Source: Orlajensenia flava (GTDB lineage: Bacteria; Actinomycetota; Actinomycetes; Actinomycetales; Microbacteriaceae). From it: a stretch of DNA of 64,000 nt. A model generated the notes under the pieces. That model worked only from the letters and a program-made list of their open reading frames with translations. It did no database searches and was not told the DNA's origin. The stretch is taken from NCBI RefSeq assembly GCF_004801905.1, contig NZ_SSSN01000003.1:1-64000 (forward strand). The letters run 5' to 3'. The position numbers and the translations under genes were made by a program. Below are positions 36,361 through 46,689 of the stretch, one piece after another (the first letter of the stretch is position 1; each line of letters opens with the position of its first letter).

Positions 36361-36408
36361 ACGGGTGCCCTGAGAGCCAGACGGCCTACCGAAGGCCGAG
36401 TACCGGCG

Positions 36409-37677
36409 TCAGGAGCGCGCGACCCGCGGCTTTCGAGGCGCGAACCGAGGAATGTACCGAGCCAGCAGCGCGGCACCCGCGAGCCCCAGCACGCCCATCA
36501 CGCCCGCCGCCACAGCGATCGAGGCGACGGCGGTGATGGCCGACACAGCCAGGGGAGCCAGCGCCTGGCCCAGGTCGCCGGTGAAGCGCCACGCGCCGAG
36601 GAAGGGCGCCGGAGCGTCGGGTGGGGCGAGGTCGGCTCCGAGCGTCATGAGAATTCCGCTGCCGACCCCGTTGGCGACCGACAGGAACATCGCCACCCCG
36701 ATGAACCACTGCACGTTGCCCGGCACGTCATGGGTGAACGCCAGGGCGAGGTGACCGAGGCCGAGGCCGATCATCGACGGCACCGCCACCCAGATGCGAC
36801 CCCACCGATCCATCACCTGCCCGCTCGAGTAGAACAGCGCGAAGTCGATCGCCCCCGCAACGCCGATGATGAGCGCCGTGTCGCGCTCCGAGATGCCGAT
36901 CGAGAGAGCCCACAGCGGCAGGATCACGGTCCGCGATGCACGCAGCGCGGCGATGAGTCCCGCCCCGGTTCCCAGTCGCAGCAGCACCCCGGCATTGCGA
37001 CGGATGGCGGTGAACAGACCCACCCTCTCGTCGACAGCCTCCAGCTCGCCGGTCGTGAGCGAGGCGCCGTCCTTCGCCGTGCGATCGGGCGTGCCGAACA
37101 TCTTCTCGGGGTCCGGCAGCACGAAGAGCAGCACGATGGCACCGATGCAGGTGGCGAGGAAGACCCAGAACACGGCCTGGCTGTTGCCGGTCACGTGCAG
37201 CAGCGCAGCAGCGACGAACGGTCCCACGAACCACCCCGCCCGGAACACGCCCCCGAGGGTGGAGAGTGCCCTGGCCCGGTAGCGCAGTGGCACGTAGGTC
37301 GTCATGAAGGCGTGTCGGGCCAGCCCGAACACGGCCGTCGCGATTCCGATGATGAGGATGCCGGCACCGAGCACCCACGGATTCCCGGCGAGCAGGCAGA
37401 CCCCGACGCCGACCATCGCCAGCACCGATCCGCCGATCATCGCGGTGCGCTCGCCGATGCGCGCGACCACCCATCCGCTCGGGATGTCTCCGAGCAGCTC
37501 GCCCAGCATGATCATCGCGGCGATGAAGCCCGCCACCGCGAGCGATGCGCCGAGGTTGGACGCGATCGTCGGGATGATCGGGATGATGCATCCCTCGCCG
37601 ATCGAGAACAACAGCGTGGGGAGGTAGACGGCGACCGCAACGGAACGGAGGCTGAACGGGCGCTCGCTGATGGTCAT
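36409..37677 (-). CDS. MFS transporter
   Basis: Major facilitator superfamily protein of 422 residues with 12 predicted helices. The loop between helices 2 and 3 reads GELLGDIPSGWVVARIGERTAMIGG, the family's motif A, and the second half has the weaker repeat MDRWGRIWVAVPSM. A charged central loop (about residues 200-230) separates the halves. Likely a drug or metabolite exporter; substrate unknown. TAACCT on this strand (37687-37692) lies 9 nt before the ATG. Divergent from prfB with 73 bp between. Confidence 0.88.
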   Translation of the reverse strand: MTISERPFSLRSVAVAVYLPTLLFSIGEGCIIPIIPTIASNLGASLAVAGFIAAMIMLGELLGDIPSGWVVARIGERTAMIGGSVLAMVGVGVCLLAGNPWVLGAGILIIGIATAVFGLARHAFMTTYVPLRYRARALSTLGGVFRAGWFVGPFVAAALLHVTGNSQAVFWVFLATCIGAIVLLFVLPDPEKMFGTPDRTAKDGASLTTGELEAVDERVGLFTAIRRNAGVLLRLGTGAGLIAALRASRTVILPLWALSIGISERDTALIIGVAGAIDFALFYSSGQVMDRWGRIWVAVPSMIGLGLGHLALAFTHDVPGNVQWFIGVAMFLSVANGVGSGILMTLGADLAPPDAPAPFLGAWRFTGDLGQALAPLAVSAITAVASIAVAAGVMGVLGLAGAALLARYIPRFAPRKPRVARS

Positions 37678-37750
37678 GGCCCCTCTAGGTTATGCCCGCG
37701 CACACCGGCCGCCGAGCGGCGCGAAGCACGCCGGGTAGGCTGAGAGCACC

Positions 37751-38857
37751 ATGATCGACATTGACCTGACGGCCGAGATCGCCGCGTTGCGCACCACGTT
37801 CGCCGACATCCGGGCAGTCGTCGACGTCGACGCCGTCAAGGCCGACATCGACCGGCTGAACGAGGCCGCTGGTGCTCCCGACCTCTGGGATGACACCGTC
37901 AACGCGCAGAAGGTGACCAGTGCGCTCAGCCACCGGCAGGCCGATCTTGCGCGCATCGAGAGCGTCGAGGCGCGGCTCGACGACCTCGAGGTGCTCGTCG
38001 AGCTGGCGAACGAGGCCGGCGACGAGGAGAGCGCCGAGGAGGCCAAGGTCGAACTCGAGAGCCTGCAGAAGGTCATCGGAGACCTCGAGGTGCAGACCCT
38101 CCTCGACGGCGAGTGGGACGACCGCCCGGCCGTCATCACCATCCGTTCCGGCGCGGGCGGCGTCGACGCGGCCGACTTCGCCGAGATGCTCATGCGCATG
38201 TACCTGCGCTGGGCCGAGAAGCACAAGTACCCCGTCACCGTGATGGACACCAGCTACGCGGAGGAGGCCGGCATCAAGTCGGCGACCTTCGAGATCGACG
38301 CTCCCTACGCGTTCGGCACGTTGAGCGTGGAGGCGGGAACCCATCGCCTGGTGCGGATGAGCCCCTTCGGGGCCGCCGGAAAGCGCCAGACGAGCTTCGC
38401 GGCCGTGGAGGTGATCCCGCTGATGGAGGAGGCCGGGGCCGTCGAGATCCCCGAGACCGACATCCGCGTCGACGTGTTCCGCTCGAGCGGGCCTGGAGGC
38501 CAGTCGGTCAACACCACCGACTCCGCCGTGCGCATCACGCACCTGCCCACCGGCACCGTCGTGTCGATGCAGAACGAGAAGAGCCAGATTCAGAACCGGG
38601 CGGCTGCACTGCGCGTCCTGCAGGCTCGACTGCTGCTGCTGCAGCGCGAGGCTGAGGCCGCGCAGAAGAAGGAGCTTGCCGGCACCATCACCGCCAGTTG
38701 GGGCGACCAGATGCGCTCCTACGTGCTCGCGCCCTACCAGATGGTGAAGGATCTGCGCACCGATTACGAGGTGGGCAACCCTTCCAACGTGTTCGACGGC
38801 GACCTCGACGGGTTCATCGCAGCGGGCATCCGCTGGCGCAAGCAGAAGACCGAGTAG
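37751..38857 (+). CDS. prfB: Peptide chain release factor 2
   Basis: Terminates translation at UGA and UAA. 368 residues with the peptidyl-hydrolysis motif [18 protein letters not shown] and the stop-codon recognition loop [15 protein letters not shown], whose SPF tripeptide marks RF2. The N-terminal helical domain (residues 1-100) is present. The frame is continuous, with no in-frame UGA requiring the programmed +1 shift seen in enterobacteria, as usual in actinobacteria. TAGGCT lies 9 nt before the ATG. Upstream of ftsEX, the order also found in mycobacteria. Confidence 0.97.
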   Translation: MIDIDLTAEIAALRTTFADIRAVVDVDAVKADIDRLNEAAGAPDLWDDTVNAQKVTSALSHRQADLARIESVEARLDDLEVLVELANEAGDEESAEEAKVELESLQKVIGDLEVQTLLDGEWDDRPAVITIRSGAGGVDAADFAEMLMRMYLRWAEKHKYPVTVMDTSYAEEAGIKSATFEIDAPYAFGTLSVEAGTHRLVRMSPFGAAGKRQTSFAAVEVIPLMEEAGAVEIPETDIRVDVFRSSGPGGQSVNTTDSAVRITHLPTGTVVSMQNEKSQIQNRAAALRVLQARLLLLQREAEAAQKKELAGTITASWGDQMRSYVLAPYQMVKDLRTDYEVGNPSNVFDGDLDGFIAAGIRWRKQKTE

Positions 38858-38922
38858 CGGGTCGCGCCACGCGGTGAGTCGCTGAGCGAATCGACACGTT
38901 CGCTGCTTAGAGTGGCCGGGAG

Positions 38923-39954
38923 ATGATCCGCTTCGACTCCGTCACCAAGAAATATCCGGGCACCACCAGGCCGGCGCTCGACAGCATCGACCTCGAGATT
39001 CTGCGCGGTGAGTTCGTCTTCCTCGTCGGCGCCTCGGGCTCCGGCAAGTCGAGCTGCCTCCGCCTCATGCTCAAGGAGGAGAAGCCCAGCAAGGGCAAGA
39101 TCCACGTGCTCGGCCAAGACCTCGGTGCCATCTCGAACCGCAAGGTTCCCTACTTCCGCCGCAACGTGGGCGTCGTCTTCCAGGACTTCCGGCTGCTGCC
39201 GAACAAGTCGGTCTACGCCAACGTGGCGTTCACCCTCCAGGTGATCGGCAAGTCCCGCGGGTTCATCCAGGAGGCGGTGCCAGATGTCCTGCGCCTGGTC
39301 GGACTGGACGGCAAGGCGCAGCGACTGCCGCACGAGCTCTCGGGTGGTGAGCAGCAGCGCGTCGCCATCGCGCGCGCCATCGTGAACAAGCCCCAGCTGC
39401 TGCTGGCCGACGAGCCGACCGGCAACCTCGACCCCACCACGAGCGCCGGCATCATGACCCTGCTCGAGCGCATCAGCACGGGCGGCACCACGATCGTCAT
39501 GGCCACGCACGAGGCTGGCATCGTCGACCAGATGAAGCGCCGTGTCGTCGAGCTCTCCGCCGGCCAGATCGTCCGTGATGAGCGCTCCGGCGGCTACGGG
39601 GCGACGAGTGCCGTGCCGGTGGTCCGAGCGGAGACGGGGGAGCAGCTCCCCACCGCTCCCGCCCCGAAGGTGCAGGCGCAGGTCATGCAGAACGCGCAGC
39701 CCCTCTACGTCGAGCCCGAGGTCACCGACGACGTGACGGATGCCGCTGCCGCCGTCACTGCCGCCGCCACGGCGGCGATCGTGATCGAACCGGTCGAGCC
39801 TCCCGCCACGACGATGTCACGTCCTGCACTGCCGGTCACCTCGACCGGCGACGACGTGCCCGAGCAGCTCACCCTCGCGGAGAAGCTCGGACTGCGAGCG
39901 CCCGGCGGAAACCGCAACGACACCGGCGAGCAGGAAGTGGGGCCGACCCGATGA
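38923..39954 (+). CDS. ftsE: Cell division ATP-binding protein FtsE
   Basis: ATPase that with FtsX controls peptidoglycan hydrolases at division. The first ~225 residues are a normal FtsE: Walker [35 protein letters not shown], signature [15 protein letters not shown], Walker [14 protein letters not shown]. An extra ~115-residue C-terminal tail rich in Ala, Pro, Val and Glu follows, ending near the start of ftsX. TAGAGT (38908-38913) is 9 nt before the ATG. The stop overlaps the ftsX start (ATGA). Confidence 0.95.
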   Translation: MIRFDSVTKKYPGTTRPALDSIDLEILRGEFVFLVGASGSGKSSCLRLMLKEEKPSKGKIHVLGQDLGAISNRKVPYFRRNVGVVFQDFRLLPNKSVYANVAFTLQVIGKSRGFIQEAVPDVLRLVGLDGKAQRLPHELSGGEQQRVAIARAIVNKPQLLLADEPTGNLDPTTSAGIMTLLERISTGGTTIVMATHEAGIVDQMKRRVVELSAGQIVRDERSGGYGATSAVPVVRAETGEQLPTAPAPKVQAQVMQNAQPLYVEPEVTDDVTDAAAAVTAAATAAIVIEPVEPPATTMSRPALPVTSTGDDVPEQLTLAEKLGLRAPGGNRNDTGEQEVGPTR

Positions 39955-40865
39955 GGCTCGGACTCGTGCTCGCCGAGGCCGCGAACGGTCTGCGGCGGAA
40001 CGCCTCCATGGTGGTCTCCGTCGTCCTGGTGACCTTCATCTCCCTCACCTTCGTCGGCACCGCGATCCTCATGCAGATGCAGATCGGCCAGATGAAGGGC
40101 TACTGGTACGACCGCGCCCAGGTCGCCGTCTACATGTGCACCGCCATCTCGACCGGCGAGAACTGCGCCGGGGGTGAGGCATCCGAGGATCAGCTCGCGG
40201 CCGTCAAGGCGCAGCTCGACAGCGCGACGCTCAAGCCCTACATCAAGACCTACGAGTTCGAGAACCACGATCAGGCGTTCGCGAACTTCCAGAAGCAGTT
40301 CAAGGGCAACCCGGTTGCCGACTACGTCACCCCCGACCAGCTCAATCAGACCTTCTGGGTGAACATGAAGGATCCGTCGCAATCCGACATCCTGCAGGAG
40401 AGCCTCGCCACCCTCCCGGGCGTCGAGAGCGTCACCGATCAACGCAGTTATCTCGACCAGATCTTCTCGGTGCTCAATGCGGCGAGCTTCACGGCCATCG
40501 GCATCGCCGTGCTGATGCTCGTCGCCGCGGTGCTGCTGATCGCCACCACGATCCGCTTGTCGGCGTTCTCACGACGGCGCGAGCTCGGCATCATGAGACT
40601 CGTCGGCGCCTCGAACCGATTCATCCAGACGCCCTTCGTTCTGGAGGGTGTCTTCGCGGCCGTGATCGGTTCGCTGCTGGCCGGCGGGGCCATCTGGGCG
40701 ATCGTTCACTTTTTCGTGCGGGGCTACCTCAGCACACGGCTGCAATTCACCTCCTTCGTGGGCGAGAGCGATGCCTTCATCGTCGCGCCGATCCTCCTGG
40801 GTGTCGGCATCGTGCTGGCTGCGTTGTCTGCTAACTTCGCGATCACGAGGTACCTCAAGGTCTGA
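39951..40865 (+). CDS. ftsX: Cell division permease FtsX
   Basis: Membrane partner of FtsE, 304 residues with four helices: one near residues 20-42 and three in the last ~130. The large extracellular loop between helices 1 and 2 contains an actinobacterial insertion with two cysteines ([11 protein letters not shown]). The C-terminal part [39 protein letters not shown] is the FtsX signature. Followed 24 bp later by a larger FtsX-like exporter gene. Confidence 0.94.
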   Translation: MRLGLVLAEAANGLRRNASMVVSVVLVTFISLTFVGTAILMQMQIGQMKGYWYDRAQVAVYMCTAISTGENCAGGEASEDQLAAVKAQLDSATLKPYIKTYEFENHDQAFANFQKQFKGNPVADYVTPDQLNQTFWVNMKDPSQSDILQESLATLPGVESVTDQRSYLDQIFSVLNAASFTAIGIAVLMLVAAVLLIATTIRLSAFSRRRELGIMRLVGASNRFIQTPFVLEGVFAAVIGSLLAGGAIWAIVHFFVRGYLSTRLQFTSFVGESDAFIVAPILLGVGIVLAALSANFAITRYLKV

Positions 40866-40889
40866 GCCTCGAACCGGGGGAGACGATTC

Positions 40890-43800
40890 GTGGCTCGAGT
40901 TCGATCGCGCGCCGCGATGCGCGTGCCGGGACCATTCGCGCGTTTCGGACGGGATCGATTCCGGATGGCGGCCGCCGCGCCGCTCGCGATCGCCCTCGCC
41001 GCCACCGTCGGCATTCAGAGCGCTGCGGCCTCCGCGTTGCAGCAGACGCTGAACGATCATTGGCGCGGGGCGTACGACATCCTCGTCACCGCCGACCCGC
41101 CCACGACGGACGGTCTTCTGCAGCCGGGCGCCCTCGCCGGCCAGGCGAAGCGGATGCCGCTCAGCGCGGTCGAGAAGGTCCGTGACCTCGACGGCGTGGA
41201 CGTCGCCGCGCCGCTCTCGACGGTCATCTTTCCCGCAACCGGCTCGTACAGCTCGCTGCGCTTCGTAGCGGACATCGACGCCGCCCAGACGACGAGAGCA
41301 GCGCGCGCCTACCGCATGAACGTGGTCTTCACCACGGACGACGGCCTGGGCGAACGACTGGTCTCGAGCACGACGTACCGCGTGTCGCTGGACACCTCCG
41401 CTGCGCCTCGCGAGATTGCTCCGCCATCGGGCTGGACCGATTACTCGGCGAGCTCCTGTCCGATCGGCGATCTCTCCGTCCCGTGCGCCGAGATGAATGA
41501 TCAGTCGGCTTTCATCTTCCAGCGGACGCCGGCCTGGGTCGAGACTGTGCCCGATCAGGCCTCCGTCCCTCAGGGCGCCAGCAGCGGAGCGTCGGGTGGT
41601 GGATTCGACGGAGACCAGATCGTCGTCGACATCCGCGACGCACCGGGCACCCCGACGAGGGTCGCTCTGGTGGACCCCGAGGCTGAGCGAGCTCTGCTCG
41701 GTCGGTCAGGTGACTTCCTCGCACCCCTCGTCGACCTCGGCGAGGGAAAGACCCACGCGATCGACGACATCGCCGCGTGGGCGTCCGCGTCGCCGGCATC
41801 CCCCTATGCGACCGAGGTCGCCCGCATCAAGGCATCGAACGACAAACAGCGTGATTCGTTCTTCTCCAGTGCCGGCTACCAGCATTACCTGACCCTCAAA
41901 AAGGCGTCGGGGAACGCCCCGCAATCGCAGAGTCAGCTTCTTCCCGAGATGCGCTACCTGCCGATGATCGTGGCCGCGAACGCGCCAGCGCGCGCCCCGC
42001 TTCACCTGACGATCTCGGTCGACGACCTCGGCCCGACGACGATTCCCGACGAGTGGACCGACGGTACCTTCGTTCCCGGAGAAGCCGGCACGCCCCTGCC
42101 TCCCATCAGCGTCGACGCATCGAAGCTCCTCCAGCCGTTCAACCTCGACCCGGTCACGATCCCGTGGTATGGCTCCACTTCTCCTCAGTCGAGCACGTCG
42201 GACTGGTGGGGCGGGTGGATGCAGTCCATCGGCCATCCGAAACCGTGGAAGGCGAAAAACACCGATGGCGTGCGGTCCGTCGATGCTGTTGGCTACACGC
42301 TCGGCGCAGGAGGAGTCGGGTGGGCGGGCGATCCCGCCACGTGGATCTACAGTGCCGGCGGCACATACCGCGGAAACCAGAGCGCCTTCACCTCTGTCGA
42401 ATCAGAAGGGGTCAGCACGAAGGATCAGCCGCTCGCCCTGCCGATCGCGACGTTCGATCCGACCGCCGTGACGAAGGGCGCGGATGCGGCGTCATACGTG
42501 CCACTCGGCGCCTACGACGACGCGCCGGTGCAGCTCGTGGCCGATGCCGCAGGCAAGGCGGTTAAGCCGATCACGCTGAACCCGACGGTCGGGGCTCTGG
42601 GGCTGGCTGGAGCACGCACTGATGCGGTCGCAGACCTGGGCGCGTTCGCGAAGTCGCTGAGCGCCCCTCCCGTCGACGCGATCAGGGTCCGAGTGGCCGG
42701 AGTTCACGGCTACGACACCGACGGCATCAGGAGGGTGACGGACGTCGCGCAGCGCATCCAGCGACTCGGATACACCGCGACGATCGTCGCCGGGTCCAGC
42801 CGGAGTGCGACGGACATCGCCGTGAAGGGCTGGGCGTTCGGCACGATGGACTCGGGCGCCGATCAGAAGGTGGGTCCGTTGGGCACGGTCGTGCAGGATT
42901 GGACGCGCCTCGGTGCCGCCGCGGGGCTCAGTCTCGCGGTCTCCCAGACGACGTCAGGGCTGGTGTGGACGGTGCTCGCCGCTCTCATCGCGTTGTACGC
43001 CATCGTGTCATTGAGCGGAATGCTGGCGATGCGTCGCGAGGCGACGGTGCTCCGGAGCGCGGGATGGTCGCGTGCGCGAGTGGCGCGATGGCGGCTCGGT
43101 GACCACGTTCCCGCTGTGGCACTCGTGGCAGGAGTCGGCGCGGCGGCCGTTGCATTCGCCCCCCAGAGAGCACTGGCCACGACTGCCGTCATCACCGCCG
43201 TCGCGGCCATGGCTGTGATCGCGGTCGTCGCTGCCGTGATCGGATCGCGTGCTCGCCGTTCGCGGATGGCTAGTGCAAGCCAGCTGCACTCTCGCCCATC
43301 CGTCATCCACCTCGACGAGACGAACATCGAAGACAGGGATCTCGGCGAGGCACGTCTCGCGGAGACCGACGAGCCGTCGCGGGAAGCACAGCGGTCTCGC
43401 GGGAGGCGGTCGATCGGAGCGTCATCCCCGGCGGGGTTCGGCGTGCGCCTGATCCGTTCGGATCTCGGTGGTGCCGGCCTCCGCGCCGCGTCGATCCTCA
43501 TCGTCGTGACGACGATCGGAGCGGTAGCCGCACTGCTGTCAGCTCGGCCGCGCCCATCCAGCCTCCTCCACACCGTCGGTACAGCGGCCGTGTGGGCGCC
43601 GCAATTGACTCTGGCGGTCGCCGGCGTCGTTGCAGCCGTCGTCCTGGCCGTGTTCGCCGATGCGCGGCGGCGGTCAGCCCGTGCGCTCGACGTGGAAGCC
43701 CTGCGCGAGCACGGATGGACGACGGTCGAGATCGGTCGGGCTCAACGCGTCGAACTGCTGGCGACCGGCATTCCCGTCGCTCTCATCGCCGCCTACGCGC

Positions 43801-43943
43801 TGTGGTTCGCACTCGACGGGACCGACGCCGACGTGACCACATCCGTGTCCTGGGCTCTCGCCGGCGGACTCGTCGCCGTCGCTGCACTGGACATACTGCC
43901 CCGGCTTCGGGCGAAGGCGGCCCTGCGGAAAGAGAGATCATGA
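40890..43943 (+). CDS. Large FtsX/MacB-like ABC permease
   Basis: Membrane protein of 1017 residues. One helix near residues 28-50 precedes a ~620-residue extracellular region without a recognised domain; about seven further helices lie in two groups (residues ~685-785 and ~863-1005). The sequence SGMLAMRREATVLRSAGWSRARVARWRLGDHVPAVALVAG resembles the FtsX-family permease core. A 70-residue charged linker joins the groups. The start GTG at 40890 has GGGGGAG 7 nt upstream. It pairs with the ATPase encoded after it (ATGA overlap) and probably exports or pulls out a surface lipid or peptide. Confidence 0.8.
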   Translation: MARVRSRAAMRVPGPFARFGRDRFRMAAAAPLAIALAATVGIQSAAASALQQTLNDHWRGAYDILVTADPPTTDGLLQPGALAGQAKRMPLSAVEKVRDLDGVDVAAPLSTVIFPATGSYSSLRFVADIDAAQTTRAARAYRMNVVFTTDDGLGERLVSSTTYRVSLDTSAAPREIAPPSGWTDYSASSCPIGDLSVPCAEMNDQSAFIFQRTPAWVETVPDQASVPQGASSGASGGGFDGDQIVVDIRDAPGTPTRVALVDPEAERALLGRSGDFLAPLVDLGEGKTHAIDDIAAWASASPASPYATEVARIKASNDKQRDSFFSSAGYQHYLTLKKASGNAPQSQSQLLPEMRYLPMIVAANAPARAPLHLTISVDDLGPTTIPDEWTDGTFVPGEAGTPLPPISVDASKLLQPFNLDPVTIPWYGSTSPQSSTSDWWGGWMQSIGHPKPWKAKNTDGVRSVDAVGYTLGAGGVGWAGDPATWIYSAGGTYRGNQSAFTSVESEGVSTKDQPLALPIATFDPTAVTKGADAASYVPLGAYDDAPVQLVADAAGKAVKPITLNPTVGALGLAGARTDAVADLGAFAKSLSAPPVDAIRVRVAGVHGYDTDGIRRVTDVAQRIQRLGYTATIVAGSSRSATDIAVKGWAFGTMDSGADQKVGPLGTVVQDWTRLGAAAGLSLAVSQTTSGLVWTVLAALIALYAIVSLSGMLAMRREATVLRSAGWSRARVARWRLGDHVPAVALVAGVGAAAVAFAPQRALATTAVITAVAAMAVIAVVAAVIGSRARRSRMASASQLHSRPSVIHLDETNIEDRDLGEARLAETDEPSREAQRSRGRRSIGASSPAGFGVRLIRSDLGGAGLRAASILIVVTTIGAVAALLSARPRPSSLLHTVGTAAVWAPQLTLAVAGVVAAVVLAVFADARRRSARALDVEALREHGWTTVEIGRAQRVELLATGIPVALIAAYALWFALDGTDADVTTSVSWALAGGLVAVAALDILPRLRAKAALRKERS

Positions 43944-44593
43944 CCCCCGTCCTGGAACTCGATGACGTGACGATCGCGTTCACACGGCCGAGTGCGCCGC
44001 CGCTGGTCATCACCTCGGCGTACGACCTCACCGTGCCAGCGGGGCGGCTGCACTGCGTCGCCGGCCGCAGTGGATCGGGCAAGACCAGCGTGTTGCGCGT
44101 GGCGGCCGGTCTCACCCGACCGACCGAAGGAAGCGTGCGCTGGGAGGGAACGCCGATCGAGGGTCTGGGCGACGACGAGATCACGCGTGAGCGACGTGGA
44201 CGGATCGGGTACGTCGACCAGGACGCCTCTCTGCTCGATGGGCTCACCGTGCTCGAGAACGTCCTCATCCCGACCATTCCCGTTCGCGCATCTCGGGACT
44301 CGCTCGACCGAGCCCGCTCATTGCTGACCGAGCTCGGCATAGACGCCCTGGCCGACAGCCGGCCCGATCGCCTGTCGGGCGGCGAACGTCAACGGGCCGC
44401 CATCGCCCGCGCCCTGGTGCTCTCGCCGCGCCTGCTCATCATCGACGAGCCGACGGCCAGCCTCGACCGGGCGAGCGCCGATGCCGTCATCGAGCTGCTG
44501 GTCGATCGTCGGGATGCGGGCACGGCGGTGCTGGTCGCCTCGCACGATCCACATCTCATCCACGCCGCCGATCTCCGCACGCACCTCGCGTGA
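43940..44593 (+). CDS. ABC transporter ATP-binding protein (LolD/MacB type)
   Basis: ATPase of 217 residues with Walker A GRSGSGKTS, Q-loop GYVDQDASLLDGLTVLENV, signature LSGGERQRAAIARAL, Walker B LLIIDEPTASLD and switch VASHDPHLIHAAD. Size and motifs fit the MacB/LolD/FtsE branch that works with FtsX-like permeases without moving substrates through a channel. Coupled by ATGA overlap to the 1017-residue permease. The pair lies between ftsX and smpB, genes that are direct neighbours in mycobacteria. Confidence 0.9.
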   Translation: MTPVLELDDVTIAFTRPSAPPLVITSAYDLTVPAGRLHCVAGRSGSGKTSVLRVAAGLTRPTEGSVRWEGTPIEGLGDDEITRERRGRIGYVDQDASLLDGLTVLENVLIPTIPVRASRDSLDRARSLLTELGIDALADSRPDRLSGGERQRAAIARALVLSPRLLIIDEPTASLDRASADAVIELLVDRRDAGTAVLVASHDPHLIHAADLRTHLA

Positions 44594-44672
44594 GTGCGGC
44601 TCGCGACATCCGTTAGACTGAACGGCTGCTCGCCACCTGGCGGGCCTCACGCGCCCAGCAGAAGGATGAGTC

Positions 44673-45149
44673 ATGCCCCGGGAACGCGGACAGAACGTGG
44701 TCGCCACCAACCGCAAGGCACGTCACGACTACCTCATCGGCGACACCTACGAGGCCGGTCTCGTGCTCACGGGCACCGAGGTCAAGTCGCTGCGCGCGGG
44801 CAGGGCGTCTCTCGTCGACGGATACGCCTTCATCGACGGTGGTGAGATGTGGCTCGATTCGGTTCACATCCCCGAGTACGGCCAGGGAACGTGGACGAAT
44901 CACCCGCCCCGGCGCAAGCGCAAGCTGCTGCTGCACAAGACCGAGATCGTCAAGATCAGCCACAAGACCAAGGAGGGTGGCTACACGCTCATCCCCCTCC
45001 AGATCTACTTCTCGGATGGCCGCGCCAAGGTGCAGATCGCTGTGGCCAAGGGCAAGAAGGACTACGACAAGCGGCAGACACTGCGGGAGCGCCAGGACAA
45101 GCGGGAGTCCGATCGCGCCATCTCGAGCCGCCGCCACCTGGGGGAGTAG
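44673..45149 (+). CDS. smpB: SsrA-binding protein SmpB
   Basis: Binds tmRNA and brings it to stalled ribosomes, 158 residues. Seen are [57 protein letters not shown] and the basic C-terminal tail [30 protein letters not shown] precedes the ATG, and TAGACT at 44614-44619 is a promoter candidate giving a ~45-nt leader. The partner RNA gene ssrA is encoded 1.5 kb downstream on the same strand. Confidence 0.96.
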   Translation: MPRERGQNVVATNRKARHDYLIGDTYEAGLVLTGTEVKSLRAGRASLVDGYAFIDGGEMWLDSVHIPEYGQGTWTNHPPRRKRKLLLHKTEIVKISHKTKEGGYTLIPLQIYFSDGRAKVQIAVAKGKKDYDKRQTLRERQDKRESDRAISSRRHLGE

Positions 45150-45151
45150 AC

Positions 45152-45886
45152 ATGGCGGCGCAGCGACTCGACGTTCCGGGAACTTTCAACTTCCGCGACG
45201 TCGGCGGGTACCCGTGTGCCGGCGGCGTCGTCAAGCACGGCGTGCTCTATCGCTCCGACGGGCTTGCGCGCCTCGATGACGCTGGGCGCGCCGCCCTCGC
45301 GTCCCGCAACGTGCGCACGGTCATCGACCTCCGCGACGGCTACGAGGTGGCATCGATGCCGGATGCCCTCGACGGCCTGGATGTGACCACCGTGAGCCTG
45401 CCCGTGTTCGAGGGCTCGGGAGCCTCGCAGGGTGACGGTGTCATCACCCTCGAAGCGCTGTACGAACGGATGGTCACGCAGCACGCGCCCGTGGTGGTGC
45501 AGGCGCTCCGCACCATCGCCGAGCACCGCGACGGAGCGGTCGTCGTCCATTGCACGGCCGGCAAGGACCGCACCGGCGTCGTGATCGCCTTGGCGCTCCT
45601 GGCCGTCGGCGTTCCCCGCGACGTTGTGATCGAGGATTACGCGGCGACACAGGCCAATCTGGCGGGGGAGTGGCTCGAGGGCATGATCGCCCTGCTCGCG
45701 ACCTACAACGTCGTCGACAGCCCTGAGATCCGTGTGCTGATGGGCGGCAGCCCGGCCGAGGCGATCACGTCCGTCATCGACCTCATCGAGCAGCGCCACG
45801 GCTCGGTGCGCGAGTACCTGCTCTCGGCCGGACTCACCCTCGGCGAACTCGGCGACCTCGAGAGTCGCCTCGTCGATCGGGCCTGA
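45152..45886 (+). CDS. Tyrosine-protein phosphatase (Y_phosphatase3 family)
   Basis: PTP-fold phosphatase of 244 residues related to mycobacterial PtpB/IphP-type enzymes. The active site is HCTAGKDRTG (C-x5-R, with Lys and Asp in the loop, typical of dual tyrosine/lipid phosphatases). The N-terminal FNFRDVGGYP and LYRSDGLARL are family marks. Starts 2 bp after smpB with GGGGAG upstream, so it is probably co-transcribed with it. Converges on the SIMPL gene, with 3 bp between stops. Confidence 0.9.
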   Translation: MAAQRLDVPGTFNFRDVGGYPCAGGVVKHGVLYRSDGLARLDDAGRAALASRNVRTVIDLRDGYEVASMPDALDGLDVTTVSLPVFEGSGASQGDGVITLEALYERMVTQHAPVVVQALRTIAEHRDGAVVVHCTAGKDRTGVVIALALLAVGVPRDVVIEDYAATQANLAGEWLEGMIALLATYNVVDSPEIRVLMGGSPAEAITSVIDLIEQRHGSVREYLLSAGLTLGELGDLESRLVDRA

Positions 45887-45889
45887 CGC

Positions 45890-46549
45890 TCACGCCGCCG
45901 AGAAACGGGCGTGGACCGTCGCCGACAGGACGATCTCCTCCGGCACCAGCTCGACCGATGGCGATCCGCCGGCGCTCATCATGCGCGCCGCGTGCACGAC
46001 CGGTTCGGCCAGCGGGACCGCGCCGTCGAGCAGCCCGGGGTCGCTGATGGCGACGGGTGACACGTCGCCGAGCCCCAGACTGCCGGCATACCGCTGCGCC
46101 TTGGCCACGGCATCTCTCACCGCCTCGTCCTGGATCCGCTCGGTGAGTTGATCGCGTCGCTGCTCGGTCAGTGCCCAGACGATGCCGGCAACGCCGACGC
46201 CCTCGACCTGGACCACGTCGGTGACCCATTCGGACAATCGGGTGAAATCGTCGAACTCGACCGACAGTGCCGACGCCGAACGGTAGACGAGCGGGAGCTG
46301 CTTACCATCCGCGTTCCAGGGCCGCTCGGCCGAGACGCGCACCTGATCGCTCGACCACCAAGTGACCGGACCCGCCTCCGCATCGTGGAGGTCGCGCAAG
46401 CCGGCAACTACCTCCGCATGCCGCCGGGCTGCGGCATCCGTCACGGTGCGCCGGTCGCCGCCCTCGATGGCGACGACGACGCGTACCGTGCCTCGCTCGG
46501 CGGGGTGCCGGACCTCGGCTGTGCCCGTGACACTGATGATGGTGGACAT
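45890..46549 (-). CDS. SIMPL domain-containing protein
   Basis: Protein of 219 residues with the SIMPL/YggE-like (DUF541) fold: ISVTGTAEVRHPAERGTVRVVVAIEGGDRR at the N-terminus and a late half with DAVAKAQRYAGSLGLGDVSPVAISDPG, where A-x-x-x-A-x-x-x-A-x-x-L-G-L is typical. Unlike many relatives it has no signal peptide, so it is probably cytoplasmic. AAGGAG lies 6 nt before the ATG. Role unknown; related proteins are linked to stress tolerance. Confidence 0.8.
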   Translation of the reverse strand: MSTIISVTGTAEVRHPAERGTVRVVVAIEGGDRRTVTDAAARRHAEVVAGLRDLHDAEAGPVTWWSSDQVRVSAERPWNADGKQLPLVYRSASALSVEFDDFTRLSEWVTDVVQVEGVGVAGIVWALTEQRRDQLTERIQDEAVRDAVAKAQRYAGSLGLGDVSPVAISDPGLLDGAVPLAEPVVHAARMMSAGGSPSVELVPEEIVLSATVHARFSAA

Positions 46550-46689
46550 GCGGTTCTCCTTGCGGGGTGGGAATCACCAGGACGGTGATAGACGTTATAG
46601 TCTGTAGGGCTGGCCGACCGTGATGAGAGGCCGGCTTTGGAAACTCAACAGCGTGCGACAACGGCCCACTTCGACACTGAAGTGCTCAT

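Noticed and set aside
37751..37850. Programmed +1 frameshift in prfB
   Set aside because: The frame is continuous from ATG to the GGQ domain, with no in-frame UGA or slippery CUUUGA site.
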